From CADEED01 sp035502995 (GTDB lineage Bacteria; Pseudomonadota; Gammaproteobacteria; Steroidobacterales; Steroidobacteraceae): a DNA stretch of 64,000 nucleotides. The position numbers were made by a program, and so were the translations under genes. Position 1 is the stretch's first letter. The number at the start of each line of letters is the position of its first letter. The stretch lies in assembly GCA_035502995.1 (NCBI GenBank), contig DATJTW010000023.1:1-64000 (forward strand), given 5' to 3'. Below, piece by piece: positions 25,039-33,768 of this stretch. Under the pieces are notes generated by a model. It searched no databases. It had not been told where the DNA came from and was given only the letters and a program-made list of their open reading frames with translations.

Positions 25039-27069
25039 ATGAACAAGTTTTTCGCAGCCGGCGTCGCTGCCGCGACCCTGTTCTCGACGCTCGCCTTTTC
25101 GCAGGCCAAACCCACCGCCGCCGAAGCCGTCGCCGGCACGCCGGTCATCCCGCGCTCCGCGTTGTTCGGAAACCCGGAGAAGACGCAGGGCCGCGTTTCG
25201 CCGGACGGCCGGTACGTGTCGTTCATCGCGCCGCGCGATGGCGTGCTGAACGTGTGGGTCGCCGACCGCGGCAACCTCGACGCCGCGAAGCCGGTCACCA
25301 ACGACCAGAAGCGCGGCATCCGCCAGCATTTCTGGGCTTACGACAATCGCCACATCCTCTTCCTGCAGGACGAAGGCGGCGACGAGAACTTCCACCTGTA
25401 CTCCGTCGACGTCGTGACCGGTGCGCAGAAGGATCTGTCGCCGTTCAAGGGTGTGCGCGCCGAGATCTACGCGTTGTCGTGGAAGAAGCCGGGCAAGGTC
25501 GCGGTCGGCATGAACGATCGCGCGGCCGAGTGGCACGACGCGTACGAGGTCGACATCGCCACCGCCAAGCGCACGCTGATCGAACAGAACACGCAGGAGT
25601 TCGCCGGCTACGATTTCGACCTGGACCTCAAGCCGCGGCTCGCGACCAGACAAACCGCCGACGGCAACGAGATCCTGCGCAAGACCGGCGGCAAGTGGGT
25701 CAGCCTGCTGAAGTTCGGCCAGGAGGATTCGCTGACGACGGAGACGATCGGCATCGAGGGCAGCGGCAAGACCGCGCTGATGCACTCGTCGGTGGGTCGT
25801 GACAAGGCGGCGCTGGTGCGCGTCGATCTGGCTACTGGCAAGAACACGGTGCTCGGCGCCAGCGACCAGGCCGACGTCGAGAACGTGTGGGTGAATCCGC
25901 GCACGCTGACGCCGCAGGCGTACACGGTGAACTACCTGAAGCCCGAGATCCACGTGCTCGACAAGGCCGTCGAGAAGGACGTGAAGACGCTGGAGAAGGC
26001 GCTCGGCGACGGGTACGTCATCGGCAACCGGTCGCTCGACGACAACCTGTGGACCGTGGTCACGGACGACGCGCTGGCGCCGGCCACCGCCTATCTATAC
26101 GACCGCGCCGCCGGCTCGGTGACCAAGCTGTTCGACCAGCGGCCGGCGCTGGCGAAGTCGCCGCTGGTGCCGATGCAGTCGCTGGAGATCCGCTCGCGCG
26201 ACGGGCTGACGCTGGTCTCCTATCTATCGCTGCCGCCGGGCTCGGATGAGAACGGTGACGGCATCCCGGAGAATCCGGTGCCGCTGGTGCTGAACGTGCA
26301 CGGCGGTCCGTGGGGCCGCGACACGTACGGTTTCGACAACGAGCACCAGTGGCTGGCGAACCGCGGGTACGCGGTGCTGTCGGTGAACTTCCGCGCGTCG
26401 ACGGGCCTCGGCAAGTCGTTCGTGAACGCGGGCAACCGCGAGTGGGCCGGCAAGATGCACGACGACCTGCTCGATGCCGTGAAGTGGGCGGTGGAGCAGA
26501 AGATCACGACGGCGGACAAGGTGGCGATCTACGGCGGTTCGTATGGCGGGTACGCGACGCTGGTGGGCGTCACGTTCACGCCGGACACGTTCGCGTGCGG
26601 CGTGGATATCGTCGGGCCGTCGAACCTCAACACGTTGTTGTCGTCGATCCCGCCGTACTGGAAGGCGTTCTTCGAGGAGTTCGCGGTGCGCGTCGGCGAT
26701 CCGCGCACGGAAGACGGCAAGAAGCTGCTGGCCGAGCGCTCGCCGATCTCGCGCGTCGATGCGATCAGGAAGCCGCTGCTGATCGCGCAGGGCGCGAACG
26801 ATCCGCGCGTGAAGCGCGCCGAGTCGGACCAGGTCGTCGCGGCGATGAAGGCGAAGAACATCCCGGTGACGTACGTGTTGTATCCGGATGAAGGCCACGG
26901 CTTCGCGCGGCCCAACAACCGCACATCGTTCTACGCGGTGGCGGAGGGGTTCCTGAGCCAGTGCCTGGGCGGCCGTTACGAGCCGATCGGCATGGACTTC
27001 AAGGGCTCGTCGATCCAGGTGCTGGAAGGCGTCGAGAACGTGCCCGGCCTTTCGGATTCACTTAAATAG
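25039..27069 (+). CDS. Secreted S9 family peptidase (dipeptidyl/acyl-peptidase type)
   Basis: A 676-residue exported peptidase. The signal peptide runs to about residue 22 (STLAFS-QA). Residues ~40-400 are the beta-propeller; the C-terminal catalytic domain has Ser in YGGSYGGYA (about residue 500), Asp in GANDPRV (about 587) and His in DEGHGF (about 618), plus the N-terminal HGGPWGRD oxyanion loop. It resembles periplasmic S9C peptidases removing short peptides or blocked amino acids. A TATAGA -10 lies about 38 bases upstream. It is the second S9 peptidase in this window, with low resemblance to the first outside the catalytic motifs. Its stop merges with a repeat remnant. Confidence 0.9.
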   Translation: MNKFFAAGVAAATLFSTLAFSQAKPTAAEAVAGTPVIPRSALFGNPEKTQGRVSPDGRYVSFIAPRDGVLNVWVADRGNLDAAKPVTNDQKRGIRQHFWAYDNRHILFLQDEGGDENFHLYSVDVVTGAQKDLSPFKGVRAEIYALSWKKPGKVAVGMNDRAAEWHDAYEVDIATAKRTLIEQNTQEFAGYDFDLDLKPRLATRQTADGNEILRKTGGKWVSLLKFGQEDSLTTETIGIEGSGKTALMHSSVGRDKAALVRVDLATGKNTVLGASDQADVENVWVNPRTLTPQAYTVNYLKPEIHVLDKAVEKDVKTLEKALGDGYVIGNRSLDDNLWTVVTDDALAPATAYLYDRAAGSVTKLFDQRPALAKSPLVPMQSLEIRSRDGLTLVSYLSLPPGSDENGDGIPENPVPLVLNVHGGPWGRDTYGFDNEHQWLANRGYAVLSVNFRASTGLGKSFVNAGNREWAGKMHDDLLDAVKWAVEQKITTADKVAIYGGSYGGYATLVGVTFTPDTFACGVDIVGPSNLNTLLSSIPPYWKAFFEEFAVRVGDPRTEDGKKLLAERSPISRVDAIRKPLLIAQGANDPRVKRAESDQVVAAMKAKNIPVTYVLYPDEGHGFARPNNRTSFYAVAEGFLSQCLGGRYEPIGMDFKGSSIQVLEGVENVPGLSDSLK

Positions 27070-27080
27070 GGACGGACCCC
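27069..27080. repeat. Single repeat arm GGGACGGACCCC after the S9 peptidase
   Basis: A lone arm of the palindromic family overlapping the final base of the TAG stop codon. No second arm or spacer is left, so this is a degenerate copy. Confidence 0.5.
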
Positions 27081-27098
27081 AATTTCGTTGTCACATTG

Positions 27099-27770
27099 AT
27101 GCGGCGCCGCGCGGACCTTTTCCACAGTTCCGCGCGCACGTTCTACCTGCGCTACTGGTTCGACGTCCCGCCCATCAACGTCCTGCTGACGCTGCACGGC
27201 CTGGTCTTCACCGCCTGGTTCGCGCTGTTCATCGTGCAGACCCGGCTCATCGCCGCGAACAACGTCCGGGCCCACATGCAGCTCGGGGTCGCCGGTGTCG
27301 TGCTCGCGATCCTGGTGATCATCGTCAGCATCATCACCACCGTCGAATCCGCGAGCGCGCCGCGCCTGCGGCCGATGGGCATGAACTCGCAGCAGTTCGC
27401 GTTCGTCCCGTTCTTCCAGGTGCTCATGTTCACGAGCCTGTTCGGCACCGCCGTGGCCATGCGCCGAAAACCGCAGTTCCATCGGCGGCTGATGACGCTC
27501 GCGATGGTCGCGCTGCTCGGCCCGCCCGTCGCGCGCATCCTCCTCGTCAGCGGATTTTCGAACCACTTCCTGCTGGCGCAGACCCTCGTGCCCGCGTTGT
27601 TCGTCGGCGGCTGCCTGGTGTACGACTGGGTGAAGAGCCGCATCGTTCATCCCGTGTACGCGTGGGGATTCCTGCTGTTGACTGTCACCTGGCCGATCCG
27701 CGTCTGGGTCGCGCAGACGCCGCAGTGGGAGCAGGTCGGGCGGTGGCTGGCCGGGATGCCGCCGGCCTAG
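27099..27770 (+). CDS. Multi-pass membrane protein, unknown function
   Basis: A 223-residue protein with six or so hydrophobic helices starting with INVLLTLHGLVFTAWFALFIVQTRLIA. Conserved-looking His residues lie at helix edges (TLHGLVF, RAHMQLG, FHRRLM, NHFLL), which could bind haem or metal; this is a guess from their placement. The N-terminal YLRYWFDVPPIN is typical of an uncharacterised proteobacterial family I recall but cannot name. It begins 29 bases after the S9 stop. Confidence 0.62.
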   Translation: MRRRADLFHSSARTFYLRYWFDVPPINVLLTLHGLVFTAWFALFIVQTRLIAANNVRAHMQLGVAGVVLAILVIIVSIITTVESASAPRLRPMGMNSQQFAFVPFFQVLMFTSLFGTAVAMRRKPQFHRRLMTLAMVALLGPPVARILLVSGFSNHFLLAQTLVPALFVGGCLVYDWVKSRIVHPVYAWGFLLLTVTWPIRVWVAQTPQWEQVGRWLAGMPPA

Positions 27771-27875
27771 CTCGCTAACCGCGATCGGCATGACCGATGC
27801 ATGGCGGCCGATCGCCGAGTGGCTCGTCTCCTGACCGCCGCGATGGATCGTCGCGCCCGCGGCCGTCCAACACGC

Positions 27876-28781
27876 ATGCGGCGACGAACGCGGATATTCG
27901 CGGCGGCAGTCCTGATCCTCACGGCCGGCGCGTCGGGAGCGAGCGAGGACATCGCGTTCGTCGCGGAGCACCTGCCCGAGGTCGCGATGGACGACCGCTA
28001 CGCGGCGTTGCCGCTGTGGGCGCGCGGCGTCGATGTGTCGGCCGGACTCACGGCGATGTCGAGCGGAACGCTGGACCTGCGTGGCCCGACGTTCGACGTC
28101 GCGGGCACGGTCGGTTTCCACGGCCTCACGTTCAAACCCTTCGCCTTCTTCGATTCCTTTTCGCTGACGAGCGGCCGCGAGCGCCGGCCGCTGGACGAGC
28201 CGTTCGTCGCAACGCCACTCGCGCTGCCGGCCGCTGCCGAGTTCCGCGGGCTCGACGGGCGCATGAGCGACGCGGGCGTGGGGTTCGCGGTCGGCGACCA
28301 GGTGTCGTCGTCGTGGCTCGGCGAGTTCGACTGGTTCGCGGGCCTGCTCTATCAGCGTGTGCATCTCACCGACTACCGCCTCGACTACCTGGTGCTCGAC
28401 GGTCCCGACGCCGGCGCCACCGGCGTCATCGACTTCAGCGCGACCTATGCGCACCTCACGCCGTTCGTCGGGTTCGGAAAGCGATTCGCGCGCGGCGACT
28501 GGAGCTTCGCGCCGCACGTGCAGCTCGCGGTGCCGCTGCCGCGGCGCGGCGTGTCCGGGCGGATCCTCGGCCCCGGCTTCGATCTCGCCGGCGACAGCGC
28601 CGACAACGGTGCCGGCAAGCACTTCGGCGATCCGTCGGTGACGGTCGGATTCGACGTGACGTATCAGCCGTGGGATCTCACGCTCGATGCGGGCAGCTTC
28701 GCGAGCCAATGGCTGCTCGAGCCGCACATTCACGAGGGCGTGGACCAGAACTGGATGCTGCACCTGACGTGGAGCCGATGA
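27876..28781 (+). CDS. Predicted outer-membrane beta-barrel protein
   Basis: A 301-residue protein with a signal peptide (MRRRTRIFAAAVLILTAGASGASE). The mature part alternates polar and aromatic residues in strands (FAFFDSFSLTSG, WFAGLLYQRVHLTDYRLDYLVL, IDFSATYAHLTPFVGFGKRF, WDLTLDAGSFASQWLL) as in outer-membrane barrels. No named family is recognised. The start at 27876 begins the signal peptide; in-frame ATGs at 27801 and 27843 would add an Arg-rich extension that does not look like a leader. Confidence 0.6.
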   Translation: MRRRTRIFAAAVLILTAGASGASEDIAFVAEHLPEVAMDDRYAALPLWARGVDVSAGLTAMSSGTLDLRGPTFDVAGTVGFHGLTFKPFAFFDSFSLTSGRERRPLDEPFVATPLALPAAAEFRGLDGRMSDAGVGFAVGDQVSSSWLGEFDWFAGLLYQRVHLTDYRLDYLVLDGPDAGATGVIDFSATYAHLTPFVGFGKRFARGDWSFAPHVQLAVPLPRRGVSGRILGPGFDLAGDSADNGAGKHFGDPSVTVGFDVTYQPWDLTLDAGSFASQWLLEPHIHEGVDQNWMLHLTWSR

Positions 28782-28920
28782 GCCGGACACGCTCGAGCAT
28801 GTGACATATGGCTTTACCGCCGACGCGCAAACGCTTCCACCGGCCGCGCATCTGTTGGTGGAAGCGGCGGCGCCGTGGTACACCGTCAGCGACGAAGCCC
28901 CAGTACCCGGAGTTCCCGCC

Positions 28921-29013
28921 GTGAAGAATTGGAGATGGATCGCAGCGCTGCTGCTCGCCTGCGCGCTGATCGCGACGATCGCCGACGCGGCGTCACGCAC
29001 CCCGGCTCTTTGA
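28921..29013 (+). CDS. Possible 30-residue single-helix membrane peptide
   Basis: A GTG-initiated frame encodes a 30-residue peptide, KNWRWIAALLLACALIATIADA followed by ASRTPAL: a basic/aromatic N-terminus, one 17-residue hydrophobic helix and a short tail. It could be a small membrane peptide or a bare signal-peptide remnant of a lost gene. GGAG lies a few bases upstream (around 28910). Weakly supported. Confidence 0.3.
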   Translation: MKNWRWIAALLLACALIATIADAASRTPAL

Positions 29014-29306
29014 GCCGCCGAGGGCCGCCGCCGCTCGCGACGAGCCCAGCCCCGGCCGCATCCCGCCGCCCGAATCGCAGTTTTCGCGGCGTTTTTTGAC
29101 TTCCGCCGGCCCATCCCTAAACTGCCGCCCATCCAGCCTCTGGCCAAGCCGGTCCGCTCCCGCGGCCTAGCCCACCCGGGGGTTCCTGTTTTCAGGAATG
29201 GTGTTGGCCGGCGTAAGTTCCGGCGCGAATCGTCCCCGCTCGACACACTTATATATGTGTCCGGGCGCCTGGCCGGCTCCAACTCCATTCGCACCCGGAG
29301 TTGCCG
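29014..29306. other. Intergenic stretch before the YgiQ-type gene
   Basis: No gene is seen. It holds two hairpin-prone GC blocks, CCTGTTTTCAGGAATGG near 29190 (stem CCTG/CAGG), and the AT-rich promoter-like motif at 29245. Most of it is unexplained. Confidence 0.5.
29245..29260 (+). promoter_or_regulatory. AT-rich promoter-like motif ACACTTATATAT, second copy
   Basis: ACACTTATATAT (29245-29256) plus GTGTCCGGGCGCCTG lies 50 bases before the start at 29307. It matches the block upstream of the dehydrogenase gene at 13.1 kb in sequence, orientation and distance. Confidence 0.5.
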
Positions 29307-31556
29307 ATGTCCGCCGCCGCCAGAGATCTCACGTCGTATCGCAAGTACTGGGCCTCGCGCTTCGGTACCGCGCCATTCCTGCCCATGTCGCGGGCGGAGA
29401 TGGAACAGCTCGGCTGGGACAGTTGCGACGTCATCATCGTCACCGGCGATGCGTACGTGGATCACCCCAGTTTCGGCATGGCGATCATGGGCCGGTTGTT
29501 GGAGGCGCAGGGATTCCGCGTCGGCATCATCGCGCAGCCCGACTGGCACAGCGACGAGCCGTTCAAGCAGTTAGGCAAGCCCAACCTGTTCTTCGGCATC
29601 ACCGCCGGGAATATGGACTCGATGGTGAATCGTTACACGTCGGACAAGCGCATCCGTTCCGACGACGCGTACACGCCGGGCGGCGAGGGCGGCAAGCGGC
29701 CGGATCGCAGCGTGGTCGTGTATGCGCAGCGCGCGCGCGAGGCGTTCAAGGATGTGCCGATCGTGATCGGCGGCATCGAGGCATCGCTGCGCCGGATCGC
29801 GCATTTCGATTACTGGAGCGAGAAAGTCCGGCGTTCGGTGTTGCTCGACGCGAAAGCGGACATGCTCGTCTACGGCAATGCCGAGCGGCAGATCGTGGAG
29901 ATCGCGCATCGCCTCGCGGCGGGGCAGAAGATTTCGGAAGTGACCGATCTGCGCGGCACCGCATTCGTCCGCAAGTCGCATGATTTCATCGAGATCGATT
30001 CGACCACCATCGACACGCCCGGGAAGCTGAACCCGCCCATCGACCCGTACGCGATGGAGCCCGAGATCAAGAAAGCGAACCAGGAAAATGGGGACAGTCC
30101 CCGTTTGCTGGCAAAAGGGGACCGTCCCCGTTTGCTGGCACAAGGGGACAGTCAGGCCGCCGATGACGCGTTAGCCGAGGCGGTGGAGCAGGGCCAGGCG
30201 CCGCCGGTCGCCGAGGTCGTCGTGAAGTTTGCCCGCCGCCTGAAGAGCGAGGACCGCGAACGCTCCGTCATCCGCATGCCGTCGCACGAGCAGGTGGTGA
30301 GCGACCCCGTGCTCTACGCGCACGCCTCGCGCATCCTGCATCTCGAAGCCAACCCCGGCAACGCGCGCGCCTTGGTGCAGCGGCATGGCGATCTCGACGT
30401 GTGGCTGAACCCGCCGCCGATCCCGCTAACCACCAAGGACATGGACTACGTGTACGAACTGCCGTACGCGCGCGTCCCGCATCCGTCGTATGGCAGCGCC
30501 GAAATCCCCGCCTACAAGATGATCAAGTTCTCGATCGCGATCCAGCGCGGCTGCTTCGGCGGCTGCACGTTCTGCTCGATCACCGAACACGAGGGCCGCA
30601 TCATCCAGAGCCGCAGCGAGGCGAGCGTGCTCAAGGAAATCGAGAAGGTCCGCGACACCGTGCCCGGTTTCACCGGCGTCATCAGCGATCTCGGCGGCCC
30701 GACCGCGAACATGTACCGCATCGCCTGCAAGAGCCGCGACATCGAGAAGGCCTGCCGCAAGCCCAGCTGCGTGTTCCCCGGCATCTGCCCGAACCTGAAC
30801 ACCGACCACTCCGCGCTGATCCAGCTCTATCGCAAGGCGCGCGCGCTGCCCGGCGTGAAGAAAATCCTGATCGCGAGCGGCGTGCGCTACGACCTCGCCA
30901 TCGAGAGCCCCGAGTACGTCAAGGAGCTAGCTACCCATCACGTCGGCGGCTATCTCAAGATCGCGCCCGAGGCGATCGGCGAAGGCCCGCTGTCGAAGAT
31001 GATGAAGCCCGGTGTCGGGACTTACTACAAGTTCAAAGAGCTGTTCGACAAGTACAGCAAGGCCGCCGGCAAGGAGCAGTACCTCATCCCGTACTTCATC
31101 GCCGCGCATCCCGGCACGACCGACAGGGACATGCTCGAGCTCGCGTTGTGGCTGAAGCAGAACGGCTTCCGCGCGGACCAGGTGCAGGCGTTCCTGCCGT
31201 CGCCGATGGCCACGGCCACCGCGATGTACCACACGCTGAAGAACCCGCTGCGCAAGGTCACGCGCGACAGCGAGACGGTGACGATTCCGAAAGGCATCAA
31301 GCAGCGCCGACTGCACAAAGCGTTCCTGCGCTATCACGACCCTAACAACTGGCCGGTGCTGCGCGAGGCGCTGCGGCAGATGGGGCGCGCGGATCTGATC
31401 GGCAATGGCAAGCAGCAGCTCGTGCCGGCCTATCAACCGGCCGGCACCGGCGATGCCGCCGAAGGGAAACGTGGCGGCTCGTCCCATCGCCCGTTCAAGA
31501 CGCAGCATCTGGGATTGCCAAAGGTGCCGCGGCGATTGCCGAAGAAGGGCCGCTAG
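29307..31556 (+). CDS. ygiQ: YgiQ-family radical SAM protein with an in-frame repeat insertion
   Basis: A 749-residue cytoplasmic enzyme (E. coli YgiQ is similar in length). The N-terminal ~250 residues are the YgiQ domain (GWDSCDVIIVTGDAYVDHPSFG). The radical SAM core carries the 4Fe-4S triad in CFGGCTFC (Cys near 416, 420 and 423), and the C-terminus is Lys/Arg-rich. YgiQ is a B12-independent radical SAM protein of unsettled function. The ATG at 29307 has GGAG six bases upstream. Odd: bases 30089-30153 are a copy of the palindromic repeat read in frame as NGDSPRLLAKGDRPRLLAQGDS, inserted in the linker before the radical SAM core. The frame is kept, so the protein is probably functional. Confidence 0.9.
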   Translation: MSAAARDLTSYRKYWASRFGTAPFLPMSRAEMEQLGWDSCDVIIVTGDAYVDHPSFGMAIMGRLLEAQGFRVGIIAQPDWHSDEPFKQLGKPNLFFGITAGNMDSMVNRYTSDKRIRSDDAYTPGGEGGKRPDRSVVVYAQRAREAFKDVPIVIGGIEASLRRIAHFDYWSEKVRRSVLLDAKADMLVYGNAERQIVEIAHRLAAGQKISEVTDLRGTAFVRKSHDFIEIDSTTIDTPGKLNPPIDPYAMEPEIKKANQENGDSPRLLAKGDRPRLLAQGDSQAADDALAEAVEQGQAPPVAEVVVKFARRLKSEDRERSVIRMPSHEQVVSDPVLYAHASRILHLEANPGNARALVQRHGDLDVWLNPPPIPLTTKDMDYVYELPYARVPHPSYGSAEIPAYKMIKFSIAIQRGCFGGCTFCSITEHEGRIIQSRSEASVLKEIEKVRDTVPGFTGVISDLGGPTANMYRIACKSRDIEKACRKPSCVFPGICPNLNTDHSALIQLYRKARALPGVKKILIASGVRYDLAIESPEYVKELATHHVGGYLKIAPEAIGEGPLSKMMKPGVGTYYKFKELFDKYSKAAGKEQYLIPYFIAAHPGTTDRDMLELALWLKQNGFRADQVQAFLPSPMATATAMYHTLKNPLRKVTRDSETVTIPKGIKQRRLHKAFLRYHDPNNWPVLREALRQMGRADLIGNGKQQLVPAYQPAGTGDAAEGKRGGSSHRPFKTQHLGLPKVPRRLPKKGR
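30089..30153. repeat. Palindromic repeat inserted in frame inside the YgiQ-type gene
   Basis: GGGGACAGTCCCC, then GTTTGCTGGCAAAA, GGGGACCGTCCCC, GTTTGCTGGCACAA and GGGGACAGT. This is the same unit as the intergenic copies. The unit length keeps the host frame and has no stop in this frame. Confidence 0.85.
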
Positions 31557-31575
31557 GCGCCGGTTCCTCGCGCCG

Positions 31576-32061
31576 TCATTCGTCGCCTGACGGGCCTTTC
31601 AGCTTTTCCAGTTCCTGCTTGTGCTCCTTCACGAAGCGCAGGTTGGCCGGGTTCACGCCCGCGTCGCGCGCGACCTTCGCCGGGTCCGCGCCCTGGTCGA
31701 CCGCGTACTGCGCGAACGCCGCCTGGAACAGCGCCATCGTGATGACGGCGTACTGCCGAGGCGTCAGGCCGGCGGCTTCGATCGCCTTGCGCGCTTCGGG
31801 AATCTTCGCGATGCGCGCTGCCATGTCGTCCAGCGATTCCTTGTCGCTGCCGCCTTCGTCGTCTTCGTTGCGCTCGGTTTTCGCGAGGTTGGCGTTCGCC
31901 GCCGCGAACTTGCGCATGTCGGTCATCGTCAGTTCGTAGCGGGAGAGCTCGCGCAGGTCCGCGTCGCCGCTCGGGGCGGCGTGTGTCGGCTGTCCGCAGA
32001 TCGCGGCCACGACGAGGAGGGCGGGCAAGAGGGCGTGCGCGAATCGATTCTTGTTAGTCAT
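31576..32061 (-). CDS. Secreted helical protein, unknown function
   Basis: A 161-residue protein with a signal peptide (MTNKNRFAHALLPALLVVAAICGQPTHA). The mature part is almost wholly helical and charged (TMTDMRKFAAANANLAKTERNEDDEGG, ARIAKIPEARKAIEAAGLTPRQYAVITMALFQAAFA). No family is recognised. It begins 29 bases after the OmpA-family gene on the same strand, suggesting an envelope operon. Confidence 0.65.
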   Translation of the reverse strand: MTNKNRFAHALLPALLVVAAICGQPTHAAPSGDADLRELSRYELTMTDMRKFAAANANLAKTERNEDDEGGSDKESLDDMAARIAKIPEARKAIEAAGLTPRQYAVITMALFQAAFAQYAVDQGADPAKVARDAGVNPANLRFVKEHKQELEKLKGPSGDE

Positions 32062-32090
32062 CGGTTGATTCTCTGGATTCGGTGAGGTCT

Positions 32091-33362
32091 TCAGATTCTG
32101 ACGAGCTCGACGCGGCGATTCTGCTGCCGGCCTTCGGGCGTATCGTTGCCGGCGGACGGCTTGCTCGCGCCGAAGCCCTTGGCCTGCAGGCGGTCCTTTT
32201 CCACCCCGTAAGTGGCGACCAGGTACTCGCGCACCGCGGCTGCACGCTTCTCGCTCAACGACTGGTTGTTAGCGGCAGCGCCCACGTCGTCCGTGTGGCC
32301 TTCGATCACGAGCTTGAGATCCGGATGCTCCTTGAGCATCGCGCCCATCTCCTTGAGCGTCGGCGTCGATTCCGGACGGATGCGGTCGCTGCCCGTGTCG
32401 AACAGCACGCCCTGCGTCGCGACGCGACCCTTCTCCGCCAGCGCGTCGTACAGCTTCTTGCCGCCCGCGGCGATGCGGACGTTCGCGATCATGCGCGGTA
32501 GTTCGGCCGACCAGCCGTTCATGTTCACGAAGATCTTGTTGGAGCGGCCGAGCTTGACGTTCGGCGCGTTGTAGATGCGCTTCTCGTTCGCGTAGGCCTT
32601 GACGTGCTCGCCGTCCACCGAGATGGCGATGTGCACCGGCTTCTCCGTGGTCTTCACGCCCGCGCCGTATTCACCCTGCGCGTCGATCTCGCCCTGGCGC
32701 AGGCGGCCGAAGTATTCGCCGAACTCCATGCGGGCGGCGGTGTTGCCGTCGTCCTTGCCGTCGAAGGCGAGCACCAGCGGATTGCCGTTGCCCGTGAGGT
32801 CGAACTCCACGGTGAAGCGCTCGGGCAGCGTCTCGGGCAGCGGGATCCAGAGCTTGCCGTTCGTGGCGCGCAGCCAGCGCGCGTCGCTCCATTCGACGAT
32901 CTCGATCTGGCCGCTGCGGAATTCGAAGCGGCGCGGGAAGTCGCCGACTTCGTCCTTGGCGAAGTCTTCGGCGATGAGGATGCGGTCGCCCGGCTTGAAG
33001 TCGAAGTTGGCCCAGGCGCCCTGGCCCGGCTTCAGCGTGGCGGGCTGCGATTTGGCCGAAGCGGTGTCTGCAGAACCGCTGGGAGGCGTTGTCGCCGACG
33101 ACGCGCTGTCGACAGTCTTCACCTTCTTGCCCTGCGCCTTGGCCTGTTCGACGCACTTAGTGTCGGTGGCCGCGCATTCGACCTGGTCGAGGGCGGCGTC
33201 CATGGCTTTGTCGGTCTTGCTGTCCACGCGCTGATCGACTTTCTGTTCGAGTTTCTGCTTGAGCTTCTTGCCGAAGTCGGAGAACTGGGCGTGGGCGGGC
33301 GTGTGCACGCCGGCCAGCGTGAACAAAAAGACGGCGGGCACGAGCAGACGCGTGCGATTCAT
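32091..33362 (-). CDS. OmpA-family peptidoglycan-associated protein
   Basis: A 423-residue exported protein. After the signal peptide (ending AHA-Q) comes a coiled-coil-prone Lys/Gln-rich stretch (KKLKQKLEQKVDQRVDSKTDK), then a ~180-residue beta-rich middle domain (residues ~120-300, concanavalin-like by look), and an OmpA C-terminal domain with LKLVIEGHTDDVGAAANNQSLSEKRAAAVREYL and QNRRVELVRI. The OmpA domain binds peptidoglycan noncovalently, so it tethers the envelope layers. The ATG at 33362 begins the signal peptide. It lacks an N-terminal porin barrel. Confidence 0.87.
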   Translation of the reverse strand: MNRTRLLVPAVFLFTLAGVHTPAHAQFSDFGKKLKQKLEQKVDQRVDSKTDKAMDAALDQVECAATDTKCVEQAKAQGKKVKTVDSASSATTPPSGSADTASAKSQPATLKPGQGAWANFDFKPGDRILIAEDFAKDEVGDFPRRFEFRSGQIEIVEWSDARWLRATNGKLWIPLPETLPERFTVEFDLTGNGNPLVLAFDGKDDGNTAARMEFGEYFGRLRQGEIDAQGEYGAGVKTTEKPVHIAISVDGEHVKAYANEKRIYNAPNVKLGRSNKIFVNMNGWSAELPRMIANVRIAAGGKKLYDALAEKGRVATQGVLFDTGSDRIRPESTPTLKEMGAMLKEHPDLKLVIEGHTDDVGAAANNQSLSEKRAAAVREYLVATYGVEKDRLQAKGFGASKPSAGNDTPEGRQQNRRVELVRI

Positions 33363-33768
33363 GGCGATCTCCGATGTGAGCAGGCGCTCGTACCGGCGCC
33401 TTGGGGGCGCGAATGAAATCATTCGCGATGCCGTCAGCGTAATGGACTTTTTTCACAGTTCGCGGAGATCGGTCGAGGCGGTGCGTCGGTTCGTCGCAGG
33501 CAAGAACGCTTTGGCGCGGGAGCGAAATTGTGATTTTGTGTCGACGACCGCGGAGGTCCGCGATCACAGGCGCATCGGCGCGCTGCCCAACCTCCTACGC
33601 GTCCGATCGCCGCAACGACCCGTAGAAGAATTCGACTCGCGGAGTTGCAAGTTGTGCCGGGCGCGTGTCGGTAGTTTGATCGCCCGCCGCTCGATTTCGC
33701 CAAGCGACGTGGCCCGCAAATTGCTCTTCGAGGTACGCGCTCCTTCCCGCGCCCACCTGGCAACCTCC
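33363..33768. other. Intergenic region with conserved upstream block and sigma-54-type promoter
   Basis: No convincing gene is seen in these ~400 bases between divergent genes. From about 33590 the sequence (AACCTCCTAC, ACCCGTAGAAGAATTCGA, GAGTTGCAAGTTGTG, TCGGTAGTTTG) parallels the region before the paralogous gene at 44040. It ends with TGGCCCG-CAAA-TTGCT. Confidence 0.6.
33710..33725 (+). promoter_or_regulatory. Sigma-54 (RpoN)-type promoter of the FN3/propeller gene
   Basis: TGGCCCG-CAAA-TTGCT matches the -24/-12 consensus TGGCACG-N4-TTGCA at 10 of 12 positions with correct spacing. The ATG lies 43 bases downstream. The paralogous gene has the same element at the same distance. Confidence 0.7.
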
